DNA from: Chitinispirillum alkaliphilum
GTDB lineage: Bacteria > Fibrobacterota > Chitinivibrionia > Chitinivibrionales > Chitinispirillaceae
NCBI GenBank assembly: GCA_001045525.1
Contig: LDWW01000029.1
Span: 1 to 42,168, forward strand
Direction: 5' to 3'
DNA length: 42,168 bases
Positions 1 to 8,288 of the stretch are shown piece after piece. The translations under genes were made by a program, and so were the position numbers. The notes under the pieces were generated by a model. The model was not told the origin of the DNA and did not search any database. It worked only from the letters and a program-made list of their open reading frames with translations. How positions within the stretch are numbered: position 1 is the stretch's first letter; each line of letters starts with the position of its first letter.

Positions 1-147
1 CGTGGCAGCGGACTGGGACTCTCAATTGCCCAGGAAATAATCCGCGCCCATAAAGGCAGAATCTGGGCGCAGTCGGTCCTGGGCAAAGGTTCCACATTCT
101 TTTTTACTCTGCCTGTGGTTGACAAGGCACACAGCTGCCCGTCCTGA
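1..147 (+). CDS. Sensor histidine kinase, C-terminal end (partial)
   Basis: This is the last 48 codons of a gene that begins before the window. The reading frame opens with [18 protein letters not shown] and ends in a beta-strand run (STFFFTLPV). That is the G2 box and final strand of a HATPase_c ATP-binding domain, as in two-component sensor kinases. Only the ATP-lid side is visible, so the sensor input, the phosphoacceptor histidine and the partner regulator are unknown. The gene ends with TGA and is separated from the next gene by a spacer holding a good promoter, so the downstream HDOD gene need not be co-transcribed. Family call is secure; specific role is not. Confidence 0.85.
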   Translation, partial: RGSGLGLSIAQEIIRAHKGRIWAQSVLGKGSTFFFTLPVVDKAHSCPS

Positions 148-171
148 TCAGTTTGGGTTAGGCAATTGTGT

Positions 172-200
172 TTGAAATATCTCCATTTCTGTTGTATAAT
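172..200 (+). promoter_or_regulatory. Sigma70-type promoter for the HDOD gene
   Basis: TTGAAA (172-177) and TATAAT (195-200) are separated by exactly 17 bp. A transcript would start near 207 and have a leader of about 115 nt before the GTG at 322. That leader contains a perfect 9-bp inverted repeat (239-247 with 265-273). Confidence 0.6.
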
Positions 201-238
201 ACTTTTATACTGTTATACATGGAGGCACATTGGATAGA

Positions 239-273
239 CTGAGGAGTGTTTCCATTTCTCCCAGACTCCTCAG
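239..273 (+). other. Inverted repeat (stem-loop) in the HDOD leader
   Basis: CTGAGGAGT (239-247) pairs perfectly with ACTCCTCAG (265-273) across a 17-nt loop. No T-run follows, so it is not a simple terminator. It sits in the predicted 5' leader of the HDOD gene and could affect mRNA stability or translation. Its role is unknown. Confidence 0.35.
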
Positions 274-321
274 CTCAGAGTATTCAACACCTGTGTTTTC
301 ATAAATATTACGGAGACTTGA

Positions 322-2109
322 GTGAAACAGAGAAAAGTGCCTGGTATACTTGGCAGTGAAAACAAAGGCCCCCTGGTGCTTATGTTTTCCTGTCGGGATA
401 AGGTGCGGGAGATACTGTCAGTTGGCCTGGTCCAGTCCAATTACCGGATTATCCAGGCTGCAACTTCGAGTCTGGCCATTATAAAATCAACACAGATGCT
501 TCCAGCTTTGGTGATTGCTGATCTTGCAGGAGAGAATCCAAGTGATATATCACTCGCTTTACGGCTGCGCAGATCGTCGAGGACCCAAAAAATCTCGATC
601 TTGGTTATCTTACCCCAAAACCCCCATTCCTATGTTTTAAAGACAATGGCGGAATTAACTCCCCGCGATTCCGAAGACGGGGAGGGGATTGATTCTTTGG
701 GGTATCCATTCTCTTATGCAAAATTTTTGGAAAAAGTAAAAGAGCTTGCACCTCCGCTCAACGTAAAACAGGATCCAGAGCGGGTCTCTCTGCCCACCAC
801 CAATCGTGGAGTGGCCAAGAGACTTTTTGATTCCTCATCGACAGTATCTAAAAAGCTAAGCGACATCGACTCTCTGATCCTTAAACAGTGGGTGTTCCCC
901 TTTACTGTGGTAAGGGCGTTTGATATCATGGAGACAGACAAGAGCTGCTTTATGGAACTAAGCAGATGCATCTCCGGAGATCTGGCGGTTTCTTCTGCTG
1001 TGCTTAAAGTGGTCAATACGGTGTTTTATGCCAGCAGAAACGGCCGTATCACCAATATCAACAATGCTGTTGTTCGGCTTGGATTCAGGGAAACAAGAAA
1101 TATTATGGCCTGTCTCTCCCTGATCGATCTGACCCCCGGTATACATGGAAAAAGTGGATTTGAGAGAAAAGAGTTTTGGCTTCACTCCTTAGCGGTTGCC
1201 TTGATTGCTGAAAAGCTCTGTGATGATTGTAGATTTGTTAAACCAGGATACGCTTTCATTTCTGGGCTCCTTCATGATCTGGGTAAAATACCTCTTGATA
1301 ATTGCTTTGAGGATGTTTTCCCTTACCTTCTGGATGAGACGATCTCCTCTTTTGAGTCGTTTGCTGCAACCGAGGAGCGTCTGATGGATTTTAACCATGC
1401 TGAACTTGGGCAATATTTGGCAAATAAATGGAATTTTCCCCATATCATATCCCAATCCATTTTAAATCATCACAATAAGGATCGGATATTGAAGAATCCG
1501 GGAAAAGCGGAAAGGATGGTTCTGGGGGCCGTTTTTGCCGCCAATTTACTCGCTAAAGCCATGGGGATCGGGCACAGTTGCGATGAAATACTGGAGGAGA
1601 TCCCTTTGGAGCTGCTCCAGGATCTCAATTTCAAAAATGGGCCGGATGAAACTTTCCTTTTCAAGATCCGCAAAGATGTGGAGTTATTCTGTCAGTTTAT
1701 GAACCTGCCTTTTAACAACGACAACAATCTGAGGGAAACCGACAGCGGCAAAAAGTTTTCTGTATTTGTACACTATAATAATAAAGTGCAGTATCATCCC
1801 GTTGTTACAGCACTGCGCTGCAACGGATTTGAAGTAAAGGCCTCCGAGCGGATGTCGGAGAAGATGTCTGCAGATGTGATAATTTCAATGCCGGAAAAGG
1901 GACTTCCGCCAGAGATGATGTTATATGAGGATGAATTTTCAAAGTCGGAAAAAACCCTGAGGGTAATCCTGGTTCCTTTTGAGTCTGTCAGCAAACTGAA
2001 CATTGATGATATAAGCGATAACAATATGCTGATAATGAACCGTAACAACCTGGATACCAGACTTCTGATACATGCGCTGGATACCTTTTTCCAAAAGTGC
2101 CGCCACTGA
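322..2109 (+). CDS. HDOD-domain signalling protein with receiver-like ends
   Basis: A 595-aa cytoplasmic protein. The centre (about residues 175-400) is an HDOD domain: an N-terminal helical part (AVVRLGFRETRNIMACLSL), then SGLLHDLGKIPLDN and a later NHAELGQYLANKW...ILNHHN block. HDOD proteins are usually degenerate HD hydrolases that act as signalling scaffolds; here the HD pair and downstream histidines are still present. Residues 17-140 resemble a response-regulator receiver: VIADLAG supplies a candidate phospho-Asp, but the usual KPF lysine is replaced (YPFSYAKF). The last ~110 residues look like another alpha/beta receiver-like fold, a weaker call. The start is GTG at 322, with CGGAG 7 nt upstream. 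It follows a kinase fragment, which fits signalling, but the partner is unknown. Confidence 0.8.
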   Translation: MKQRKVPGILGSENKGPLVLMFSCRDKVREILSVGLVQSNYRIIQAATSSLAIIKSTQMLPALVIADLAGENPSDISLALRLRRSSRTQKISILVILPQNPHSYVLKTMAELTPRDSEDGEGIDSLGYPFSYAKFLEKVKELAPPLNVKQDPERVSLPTTNRGVAKRLFDSSSTVSKKLSDIDSLILKQWVFPFTVVRAFDIMETDKSCFMELSRCISGDLAVSSAVLKVVNTVFYASRNGRITNINNAVVRLGFRETRNIMACLSLIDLTPGIHGKSGFERKEFWLHSLAVALIAEKLCDDCRFVKPGYAFISGLLHDLGKIPLDNCFEDVFPYLLDETISSFESFAATEERLMDFNHAELGQYLANKWNFPHIISQSILNHHNKDRILKNPGKAERMVLGAVFAANLLAKAMGIGHSCDEILEEIPLELLQDLNFKNGPDETFLFKIRKDVELFCQFMNLPFNNDNNLRETDSGKKFSVFVHYNNKVQYHPVVTALRCNGFEVKASERMSEKMSADVIISMPEKGLPPEMMLYEDEFSKSEKTLRVILVPFESVSKLNIDDISDNNMLIMNRNNLDTRLLIHALDTFFQKCRH

Positions 2110-2130
2110 AGGAAGCAGGGAAAGGGCTGT

Positions 2131-3033
2131 TCATGCATATTTTGATGATGGGAACAGCTCCTGAGGGTCTTTAGGTTCAACCCTTACCGTTTTGCACCGT
2201 TCTGCAATCACCTCTCCCGGGGGAGCTTTTCGTCTCTTATGAACAAAACGGGCTTCGGTGACATGGACCTCTGCAAATGAGGTGTGTTTGGCTTTTGAGT
2301 ACCACACGGCCAGCGAGGCCGCCTTCTCTACTACGTCTTTGGGCGGGTAAGGGGAATTTTTAGGGCGGCGTATAATCACATGACTTCCGGAGTGGGCGGC
2401 AACGTGCAGCCAAATGTCACTTGGTTTGGCAAAGCGGGTTGAAATTTCATCATTTTCCCTGCTGTTTCTGCCAAGAAAGATATCCCACTCCCCGGCTTTA
2501 AACTTCCTGAATGGAGTATGTTCCTCTTTTTTCCCTTTCTTCAGGGGTTCTTTTGTTTGAATAAACAGGGCTGCCTGTGATTTGATTTCGCTTATTTTCT
2601 CTTCTGTAATGGTGTTGAGGACATACTCATCCCCAAGCAGGGAATCGATCTCTGAGAGGCTCTTTTCTATTTTCCCAATTTGTACTTTTGTCTCTTCAAC
2701 CTTTTCGAGGGAGACCTCATATCCCCGCCGTCCCTTTCTGGCCTTTTTGTAGAGAAGCTGCGCGTTTTGGTTTGCGTCAAGTTTTGGATTAAGGGCGATC
2801 TTCTCTGGCGAGCCGGTGTGAACATTGGTCAATTCAATCTCTTTTGTGCCGCGTGGAGCTGTCCGGGGTTCTGCCATAAGGGAGTCCGCAAGCTGGGTGT
2901 AGCGGATATGGCTTTTCGATTCTTCAAGTTCTTTTGTCTGTTTGTCTACTTTTTTCTGTTCGTGCTTTAGCTTTCTTCTCAGTTCTCTTTTCAGCTCAGA
3001 TAAAATTTCCTGCGGTTTCTGTTCATTATCCAT
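2131..3033 (-). CDS. NFACT-R domain protein (RqcH-like, without the NFACT-N domain)
   Basis: Of the possible starts, ATG at 3033 is preferred: AAGGA lies 7 nt upstream, and a longer version would run through the divergent gene's promoter and start. The product is 300 aa. Residues 1-45 are a charged coiled coil. Residues 45-135 match the middle region of NFACT proteins (LTNVHTGSPEKIALNP, NAQLLYKKA), followed by more coiled coil. Residues ~175-290 are the NFACT-R domain (FRKFKAGEWDIFLGRN, PSDIWLHVAAHSGSHVIIRR). RqcH/NEMF proteins bind stalled 50S-peptidyl-tRNA and direct alanine tailing; they are normally about 550-600 aa with an N-terminal NFACT-N domain that is absent here. Ribosome or RNA binding is likely; tailing activity by this protein alone is doubtful. 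Confidence 0.85.
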   Translation of the reverse strand: MDNEQKPQEILSELKRELRRKLKHEQKKVDKQTKELEESKSHIRYTQLADSLMAEPRTAPRGTKEIELTNVHTGSPEKIALNPKLDANQNAQLLYKKARKGRRGYEVSLEKVEETKVQIGKIEKSLSEIDSLLGDEYVLNTITEEKISEIKSQAALFIQTKEPLKKGKKEEHTPFRKFKAGEWDIFLGRNSRENDEISTRFAKPSDIWLHVAAHSGSHVIIRRPKNSPYPPKDVVEKAASLAVWYSKAKHTSFAEVHVTEARFVHKRRKAPPGEVIAERCKTVRVEPKDPQELFPSSKYA

Positions 3034-3043
3034 GCAACAATCC

Positions 3044-3072
3044 TTGACAGCTCTTTTTATTGGTGGTACAAT
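3044..3072 (+). promoter_or_regulatory. Strong sigma70-type promoter for the zinc-ribbon gene
   Basis: A perfect TTGACA (3044-3049) and TACAAT (3067-3072) are separated by 17 bp. Transcription would start near 3079, about 45 nt before the ATG at 3125. The -35 box lies within the region just upstream of the divergent NFACT-R start, so the two genes share a 91-bp control region. Confidence 0.65.
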
Positions 3073-3124
3073 TATTACAGATGCGTAAACAGGTTTTCTG
3101 TTTTGTACGACAGATGGAGGATAA

Positions 3125-3544
3125 ATGGTAACAATTCTTACAGTAACGTGTCCTGACTGTGCCCAGGTTTCAGATATACATTTAAGCAGCGATGCAGGTG
3201 TAGTGATCCTGAATTGCCCGAATTGCTCATCTCCAGTTATGTATTTCGACAATAAAATATATCTTCTATCCCCTAATCAGATAGAGGCAATCCGAAATAG
3301 TGCCCGGGAATCAGATATGATGAATGTTCTTCAGAAAATTGTGTATTCTTCAAAGACCAAAGTGGTTGCTCAAAAGTCTTCGAAATACAGCTCCGGAAAA
3401 ACCACTGAAGGGATGGGTGTGATAAGGAGTTCTGCAGAACAGAATGCTGCTGAAAGGGGCTATATAAGTGATGATGATCTGATAAATCTAAGAATCGAGC
3501 TTGAGAGGTGTACCGATTCAAAGGATTTTATCGATAAGCTTTAA
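3125..3544 (+). CDS. Small zinc-ribbon protein of unknown function
   Basis: A 139-aa protein, likely cytoplasmic. Residues 9-34 carry two CxxC knuckles (CPDC and CPNC), the pattern of a zinc ribbon such as those at the N-terminus of MJ0042/zinc-ribbon regulators. No recognisable domain follows; the remainder is polar, with a helical C-terminus (DDDLINLRIELERC). The start is well supported: GGAGG lies 5 nt before the ATG and a TTGACA/TACAAT promoter lies upstream. It is divergent from the NFACT-R gene and transcribed alone. Zinc binding is inferred from the cysteines; function is not known. Confidence 0.7.
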   Translation: MVTILTVTCPDCAQVSDIHLSSDAGVVILNCPNCSSPVMYFDNKIYLLSPNQIEAIRNSARESDMMNVLQKIVYSSKTKVVAQKSSKYSSGKTTEGMGVIRSSAEQNAAERGYISDDDLINLRIELERCTDSKDFIDKL

Positions 3545-3696
3545 GCTGGCATAATTTAATCTGCAGTACTGAAATCAATAGTTTCTCCCAGAAATGCTTT
3601 TTTCTGCTGCGTTGTTCCGTTTATTCTATATCGGTATGGCTTTAGTGCGCAGCGGGCCGAAAAATCACGAATAATATCGTATAAAGAACCACAATC

Positions 3697-3725
3697 TTGC
3701 CTGCAGCTTAAAAAAATGTTATAAT
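3697..3725 (+). promoter_or_regulatory. Sigma70-type promoter for the ABC exporter operon
   Basis: TTGCCT (3697-3702) and a perfect TATAAT (3720-3725) are 17 bp apart, 40 bp upstream of the ATPase ATG. It is the only good promoter seen ahead of the three tightly packed genes 3766-6132. Confidence 0.55.
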
Positions 3726-3765
3726 TCTCTATAAATGAGTTTCCCCCTAATATTAAGAAACTATT

Positions 3766-4701
3766 ATGGACAGTATAATTTCATTTGAGGATGTCTCCAA
3801 GGTTTACCGTCGCGGGTTCAGGGCGACTCCGGTACATGCAGTGAGTAATTTCACTGCTAAGGTATATTCAAACAGGATAACCGGTTTTGTTGGGCCCAAC
3901 GGAGCGGGCAAAACCACATCCATAAAGATGCTTATGGGTCTTGTGAAGGCGACCTCTGGTAAGATTTCCATAGGTGGTTGTGATGTTTCAGATCCTCAGG
4001 CCCGAAAAGGGGTGGCATACGTCTCAGAGCAGCCCTACTTTTATCGTCATCTTTCTGTAAGTGAAGCACTTCGGTTTTCCTGTGCGCTTTTAAAAATCCC
4101 CTCAAATTTTGCAATGGATGAAGTTAAACGGGTGCTTGAGATAGTGGAGCTGAGCGGAAAAGAAAAAATGCGTATTCATGACATGTCAAAGGGGATGATG
4201 CAGCGTCTGAATATGGCAAATGGTCTGCTTGGAGATCCGGGGCTTCTTGTGCTTGATGAACCTATGAGTGGTCTTGATCCACCCGCCAGAAGGCTTTTCA
4301 GGAGTCTCTTCACCAAATTGGGCAAAGCCGGAAAGACGGTCTTTTTCAGCACACATGTTTTGGAGGATATCGAGATGGTGTGTGATGATGTGATTGTGCT
4401 GGATAAGGGAATGGTGCGTTATTCGGGGAAAGTAAGTGAGCTTCTGGCACGGGGATATCTTGGAACTGAGCTGATAATTGCAACGCTTCCCCCGGAAATC
4501 AGGGCGGGTTTTAGTGAAAGGGGATGGAGTATTTCCGATACCAAGGATGGGCAGTATATGATATTTGTTCCTGATGGGGATGGGTTAAGGGATTGTCAGA
4601 AGATCCTCTCTGAGTATGAGATCTTTTGCACCTCCGTTATCAAAAGGACGATGCCTCTTGAAACACTGCTTTACGGCAGCGCCATGGAGGAGAGATCATG
4701 A
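3766..4701 (+). CDS. ABC transporter ATP-binding protein (ABC-2 type)
   Basis: A 311-aa ATPase subunit. Visible motifs: Walker A GPNGAGKT (43-50), Q-loop in VSEQPYFY (87-93), signature MSKGMMQR (140-147, a variant of LSGGQ common in CcmA/GldA-type exporters), Walker B LLVLDEP (160-166), D-loop SGLD and switch histidine in STH (195-197). The ~100 residues after the ATPase core are typical of the extended C-terminus of ABC-2 exporters. The stop overlaps the permease start by 4 bp (ATGA), so the two are translationally coupled. It energises an exporter whose substrate cannot be read from the sequence. The ribosome-binding site is weak. Confidence 0.93.
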   Translation: MDSIISFEDVSKVYRRGFRATPVHAVSNFTAKVYSNRITGFVGPNGAGKTTSIKMLMGLVKATSGKISIGGCDVSDPQARKGVAYVSEQPYFYRHLSVSEALRFSCALLKIPSNFAMDEVKRVLEIVELSGKEKMRIHDMSKGMMQRLNMANGLLGDPGLLVLDEPMSGLDPPARRLFRSLFTKLGKAGKTVFFSTHVLEDIEMVCDDVIVLDKGMVRYSGKVSELLARGYLGTELIIATLPPEIRAGFSERGWSISDTKDGQYMIFVPDGDGLRDCQKILSEYEIFCTSVIKRTMPLETLLYGSAMEERS

Positions 4702-5462
4702 GAGTTTTAGCCATAGTGGCAATCAATACATTTAAGGAGACAATCAGAAACAAGATCCTCTATAATATTCTTCTGGTTGCAGGTGTTGTGCTGTTCATTT
4801 CCATGTCGTTTGGAGACCTTTCAGTTTTTTCAAGAAGTCAGGTGATGGCGGATTTTGGTATGGCCACCATGTCTCTGACCGGTCTTCTTTTGGCGGTTTT
4901 TATTGGGGTGGGGATGATAGGCATGGAGATTTCCACCAGGACGGTGTATGGTGTTTTGACAAGGCCGGTTGGAAGAGCTTCATTTATACTGGGGAAATTT
5001 GCAGGACTTTTTGTTACACTCGTGCTCAATCTTCTGATTATCGCCTCTCTTTTTATCTCTTCCATTCATCTTATGGGAGGGGATTTAAACTGGGGAATCA
5101 TTTCTGCAATACTTCTTATTATGCTTGAGATGGCGGTTGTTATTGCTGCGGCGATTTTTTTCTCTTCGTTTACCACCCCCACACTTGCTGCAATTTTTAC
5201 GCTTGGGTTTTATGCCGCGGGGCATCTTAACACCTATATCAATATCGGTGCCGGTGGGTTCGATAATGTGATCTGGCGTGGTGTTCTTGGGCTTGTTTAT
5301 TACGTGTTGCCCAATCTCGACCATTTTAATATCAGAACCCAGGTAGTGTACGGGCAGCAGATTGCGGAAGGCTTTTTTCCATTGGTTCTGCTGTATGGTG
5401 TATTGTATACTGCACTTTTTCTCTTTTTGTCTGTGTGGATTTTCAGCCGAAAGGATCTGTAA
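4698..5462 (+). CDS. ABC-2 type transporter permease
   Basis: A 254-aa integral membrane protein with about six hydrophobic spans (roughly residues 17-37, 55-77, 100-122, 140-165, 170-190 and 230-250). The segment GMEISTRTVYGVLTRPVGRASFILGKF is the cytoplasmic coupling region typical of ABC-2 permeases. It overlaps the ATPase gene by 4 bp and ends just before the third gene's GTG. With the ATPase it would form a homodimeric exporter in the inner membrane. Substrate unknown. Confidence 0.9.
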   Translation: MRVLAIVAINTFKETIRNKILYNILLVAGVVLFISMSFGDLSVFSRSQVMADFGMATMSLTGLLLAVFIGVGMIGMEISTRTVYGVLTRPVGRASFILGKFAGLFVTLVLNLLIIASLFISSIHLMGGDLNWGIISAILLIMLEMAVVIAAAIFFSSFTTPTLAAIFTLGFYAAGHLNTYINIGAGGFDNVIWRGVLGLVYYVLPNLDHFNIRTQVVYGQQIAEGFFPLVLLYGVLYTALFLFLSVWIFSRKDL

Positions 5463-5463
5463 A

Positions 5464-6132
5464 GTGAAGCGGCTGTTTTTTTCTCTCTTTACGTTGGTGG
5501 TCCTGTTTGGTGCGATTACGGCAACTCAGAGCCGCCTTACATCTGTTGTTGGTACTGCGCCCAAGCCTCAGAGTATGGCCTATCTTCCCAGCAGTGAGCG
5601 GGTAAAACCACTAATGATCGGGTATCATGAAACATTCTCCCACTATCTTTGGATCAGGACTGTTATTTACTTTGGAAGTCAGATGATGAGTGAGAGGGAA
5701 TTGCCCTGGCTCATTCAGATGCTTGATATAATAACCCGTCTCCATCCACATTTTTTCCCGGCTTACGAATTTGCGGGTTTGTTGGTTCCTGATCTGTGTG
5801 GTGATCCTGATGCTGCGCGGGTAATAATGGAGAGGGGGATGATTCACCTGGGGGAAACCCGCTGGAACATACCTTTTATATTGGGAATGCTTTATTACAG
5901 GTACTATGATGATTATGAGATGGCTGCGCGGTATTTCTCTCTGGCTTCAAGGATTCCCGGTCCCCATTCACAGAGGTTGGCGACACTTTCAGCGACCTTC
6001 TTTCACCGCTCCGGGAGGGGTACAGAGGGGCTTGAGCTTTTGTTGCTGCTTTATGAGACAAGTGATAACCCCGAAGTGCGCAGGCATTTGGGGGAAAAGA
6101 TTGAAGAGTTGGTTGAGGAGCTGAAGGGATGA
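5464..6132 (+). CDS. Exporter-associated TPR-like membrane-anchored protein
   Basis: The start is taken as GTG at 5464, one base after the permease stop, with AAGGA upstream; longer versions would overlap the permease. The product is 222 aa. Residues 3-18 are a single hydrophobic signal-anchor. The rest is helical with TPR-like pairs: HYLWIRTVIYFGSQ, LDIITRLHPHFFPAYEFAG, YYDDYEMAARYFSLAS, and the P-G-P turn before RLATLSATFF. Similar small TPR proteins accompany ABC-2 exporters in some delta-proteobacterial and related genomes. It probably faces the periplasm and assists the exporter. Co-transcription with the two upstream genes is strongly suggested by spacing. Confidence 0.75.
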   Translation: MKRLFFSLFTLVVLFGAITATQSRLTSVVGTAPKPQSMAYLPSSERVKPLMIGYHETFSHYLWIRTVIYFGSQMMSERELPWLIQMLDIITRLHPHFFPAYEFAGLLVPDLCGDPDAARVIMERGMIHLGETRWNIPFILGMLYYRYYDDYEMAARYFSLASRIPGPHSQRLATLSATFFHRSGRGTEGLELLLLLYETSDNPEVRRHLGEKIEELVEELKG

Positions 6133-6318
6133 TACCGCTTATCGGATCTGTGAGGTCTCCTTTTTCTTTCAGTTTATAAGTTTTCACACCATTCTAATTT
6201 AGCACCATATTTTTTAGATTTTTCACTCCGTTTCTCTTCTCCGGTCTGGTATTTGCTCTTCTACAGAGGAAGAGAGGATAAATGTTTCCGGTTAACTATT
6301 TAAGTGGGAGAAGATTGC

Positions 6319-8223
6319 ATGGCTGATACTCGGCAAGGCAACGATGGCGGTAACAAGCCAGAGATGGGAAACAATGTAGGGGGGAAATTTGTCCTGTGGA
6401 GATTTTTGCTTTGGGCAGTGATACTGACGATTCTCTTTTCTTATATATTTGGCAGTTTTGCTTCTCCAGACAGAGTATCAATATCCTACAGTCGTTTTAA
6501 GGAGCATCTTCGGGCAGAGAACATATCCAGTGTGGTTGTAAGGGGTGAGGAGATAAATGGTGAGTTCAGGGAAGAGCATAAGGTAGAGGGTCCAGCGGGG
6601 GATAGCATAGGTTATTCCCATTTTTCTACAGTCAGGCCTCCCTTTGAGGATGCAGAGCTTATGGGTCTTCTTGAGCAATCCGGGGCGGAGGTTGAAGCGG
6701 AGTCTGACAATGGCGGATGGCTTTGGAGTTCATTGATTTTGCTTTTGCCCTGGTTTTTGGTGATACTATACTTTGTCTATGCGGGCAGCCGGATGCAGAA
6801 GCAGATGAAGGGGTTTCCTGGTGGAGGTCTTTTCAATGTAGGAAAATCCAAGGCTAAGCGTTTCCAAAAAGAGATGACCAATGTAAGCTACTCTGAAGTT
6901 GCGGGGTTAAGCAATCCCAAAAAAGATCTCAGTGAGGTGGTTGATTATCTCAAGGATCCTCAAAAATTTACAAAGCTTGGAGCAACCGTTCCCAAGGGTG
7001 TTTTGCTTATGGGGCCTCCCGGAACAGGCAAAACCCTTCTGGCAAAGGCCACGGCAGGAGAGGCTGGTGTGCCGTTTTTCAGCACCTCAGGGTCGGAGTT
7101 TATAGAGATGTTTGTGGGTGTGGGAGCATCGAGGGTGAGGGATATGTTTGAGACCGCCAAGCGTGAAGCTCCATCAATAATATTTATCGATGAACTTGAT
7201 TCTGTTGGCAGGGCCAGGGGAACCGGTCTTGGTGGAAGTCACGATGAGCGGGAACAGACACTTAATCAGATATTAAATGAGATGGATGGTTTTAATCCCA
7301 ATGAATCGGTTGTGGTGATTGCGGCCACAAACAGGCCTGATGTATTGGATCCGGCCCTAACCCGTCCGGGGCGCTTTGACAGGCAGATCGCTCTTGAGCT
7401 GCCTCAGAAAACCTCACGGCTGCAGATCCTGCAGATCCATGCCTCTCATGTACCGGTTGCAGAGGGTACCAGTATGGAAAGAGTCGCGGCGAGAACTGTT
7501 GGGTTTTCCGGTGCGGATCTGAGAAATCTTGTAAATGAAGCGGCACTGCTTGCCGCAAGAAAAGGCAAACAGGAAGTAAACTCAGAAGACTTTGATGAGG
7601 CGCAGGATAAAATCCTGCTTGGAGCAGAGAGGGAAGATAAACTTAATGATGCGGAAAAGAGAATCGTTGCATATCATGAAGCTGGGCATGCACTTGTGGC
7701 AAAGCTGCTTCCGGAAACCGATCCTCTGAGAAAAGTAACCATCATTGCCAGAGGCAGGGCACTGGGTGCAACAGAGCAGATCCCCGATACCGATCGTCAC
7801 AACTTCAACAGACGATATCTGTTGAGTCGGATTTCGGTCGCTCTCGGTGGAAGGGTATCAGAGAAACTGGTGTTTGATGAGTTGACCAGCGGCGCAGCTC
7901 AGGATTTAAAATATGTCACTCAGCTGGCAAGGAGAATGGTCTGTCAGTGGGGAATGAGTGAAAAGATTGGGCCCGCTACTTTTTCCCAGGGGGAGGAACA
8001 TCAGTTCCTGGGAAGGGAGCTGATGCAGCAGAAGGATTTCAGTGAACATACCGCGCGTGTAATAGATGAAGAGGTGCAGAAGATTATAGCCGAGCAGGAA
8101 AAAAAGACAATCCAGGTATTAACTGAAAACAGGAAAAAGCTGGATTCTCTGGCTGAGGCACTGATTGAACATGAAACTCTGGAAAATGGAGATGTAGACA
8201 AAATTCTAAGTAATGCCAGTTAG
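6319..8223 (+). CDS. ftsH: ATP-dependent zinc metalloprotease FtsH
   Basis: A 634-aa membrane-bound AAA+ protease. Start at ATG 6319 is preferred over the GTG at 6304 because GGGAGAAG lies at the right distance from 6319. Order: cytoplasmic N-tail, TM1 (~25-45), periplasmic domain, TM2 (~135-155), AAA+ ATPase with Walker A GPPGTGKT (232-239), Walker B IIFIDELD (287-294) and the second region of homology ending RPGRFD (~349-354), then the M41 protease domain with HEAGH (453-457) and the downstream aspartate in SGAAQDL. It forms hexamers that degrade membrane and short-lived cytosolic proteins. All key residues are present. It is monocistronic: 186 bp to the preceding gene and convergent with rfbC. 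Confidence 0.97.
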   Translation: MADTRQGNDGGNKPEMGNNVGGKFVLWRFLLWAVILTILFSYIFGSFASPDRVSISYSRFKEHLRAENISSVVVRGEEINGEFREEHKVEGPAGDSIGYSHFSTVRPPFEDAELMGLLEQSGAEVEAESDNGGWLWSSLILLLPWFLVILYFVYAGSRMQKQMKGFPGGGLFNVGKSKAKRFQKEMTNVSYSEVAGLSNPKKDLSEVVDYLKDPQKFTKLGATVPKGVLLMGPPGTGKTLLAKATAGEAGVPFFSTSGSEFIEMFVGVGASRVRDMFETAKREAPSIIFIDELDSVGRARGTGLGGSHDEREQTLNQILNEMDGFNPNESVVVIAATNRPDVLDPALTRPGRFDRQIALELPQKTSRLQILQIHASHVPVAEGTSMERVAARTVGFSGADLRNLVNEAALLAARKGKQEVNSEDFDEAQDKILLGAEREDKLNDAEKRIVAYHEAGHALVAKLLPETDPLRKVTIIARGRALGATEQIPDTDRHNFNRRYLLSRISVALGGRVSEKLVFDELTSGAAQDLKYVTQLARRMVCQWGMSEKIGPATFSQGEEHQFLGRELMQQKDFSEHTARVIDEEVQKIIAEQEKKTIQVLTENRKKLDSLAEALIEHETLENGDVDKILSNAS

Positions 8224-8263
8224 TATCACTTGGAGAATGCAAAAATCTCTCTCTCAAAAAAGC

Positions 8264-8278
8264 GGCCCTAAACGGGCC
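8264..8278. terminator. Possible bidirectional terminator between ftsH and rfbC
   Basis: GGCCC and GGGCC form a 5-bp GC stem around TAAAC in the 65-bp gap between convergent ftsH and rfbC. It has an A-rich upstream side (CAAAAAAGC), which would be a U-rich tail for minus-strand transcripts. Short stem, so only a tentative call. Confidence 0.35.
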
Positions 8279-8288
8279 TGACCTCGAT

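Noticed and set aside
3034-3252. Longer start for the NFACT-R gene
   Set aside because: The extra 73 codons cross the divergent promoter and start and have no NFACT similarity; the ATG at 3033 has a good SD.
6129-6179. 16-codon frame overlapping the TPR-like gene's stop (ATGA)
   Set aside because: Too short, no domain, no SD beyond the upstream coding sequence; likely chance.
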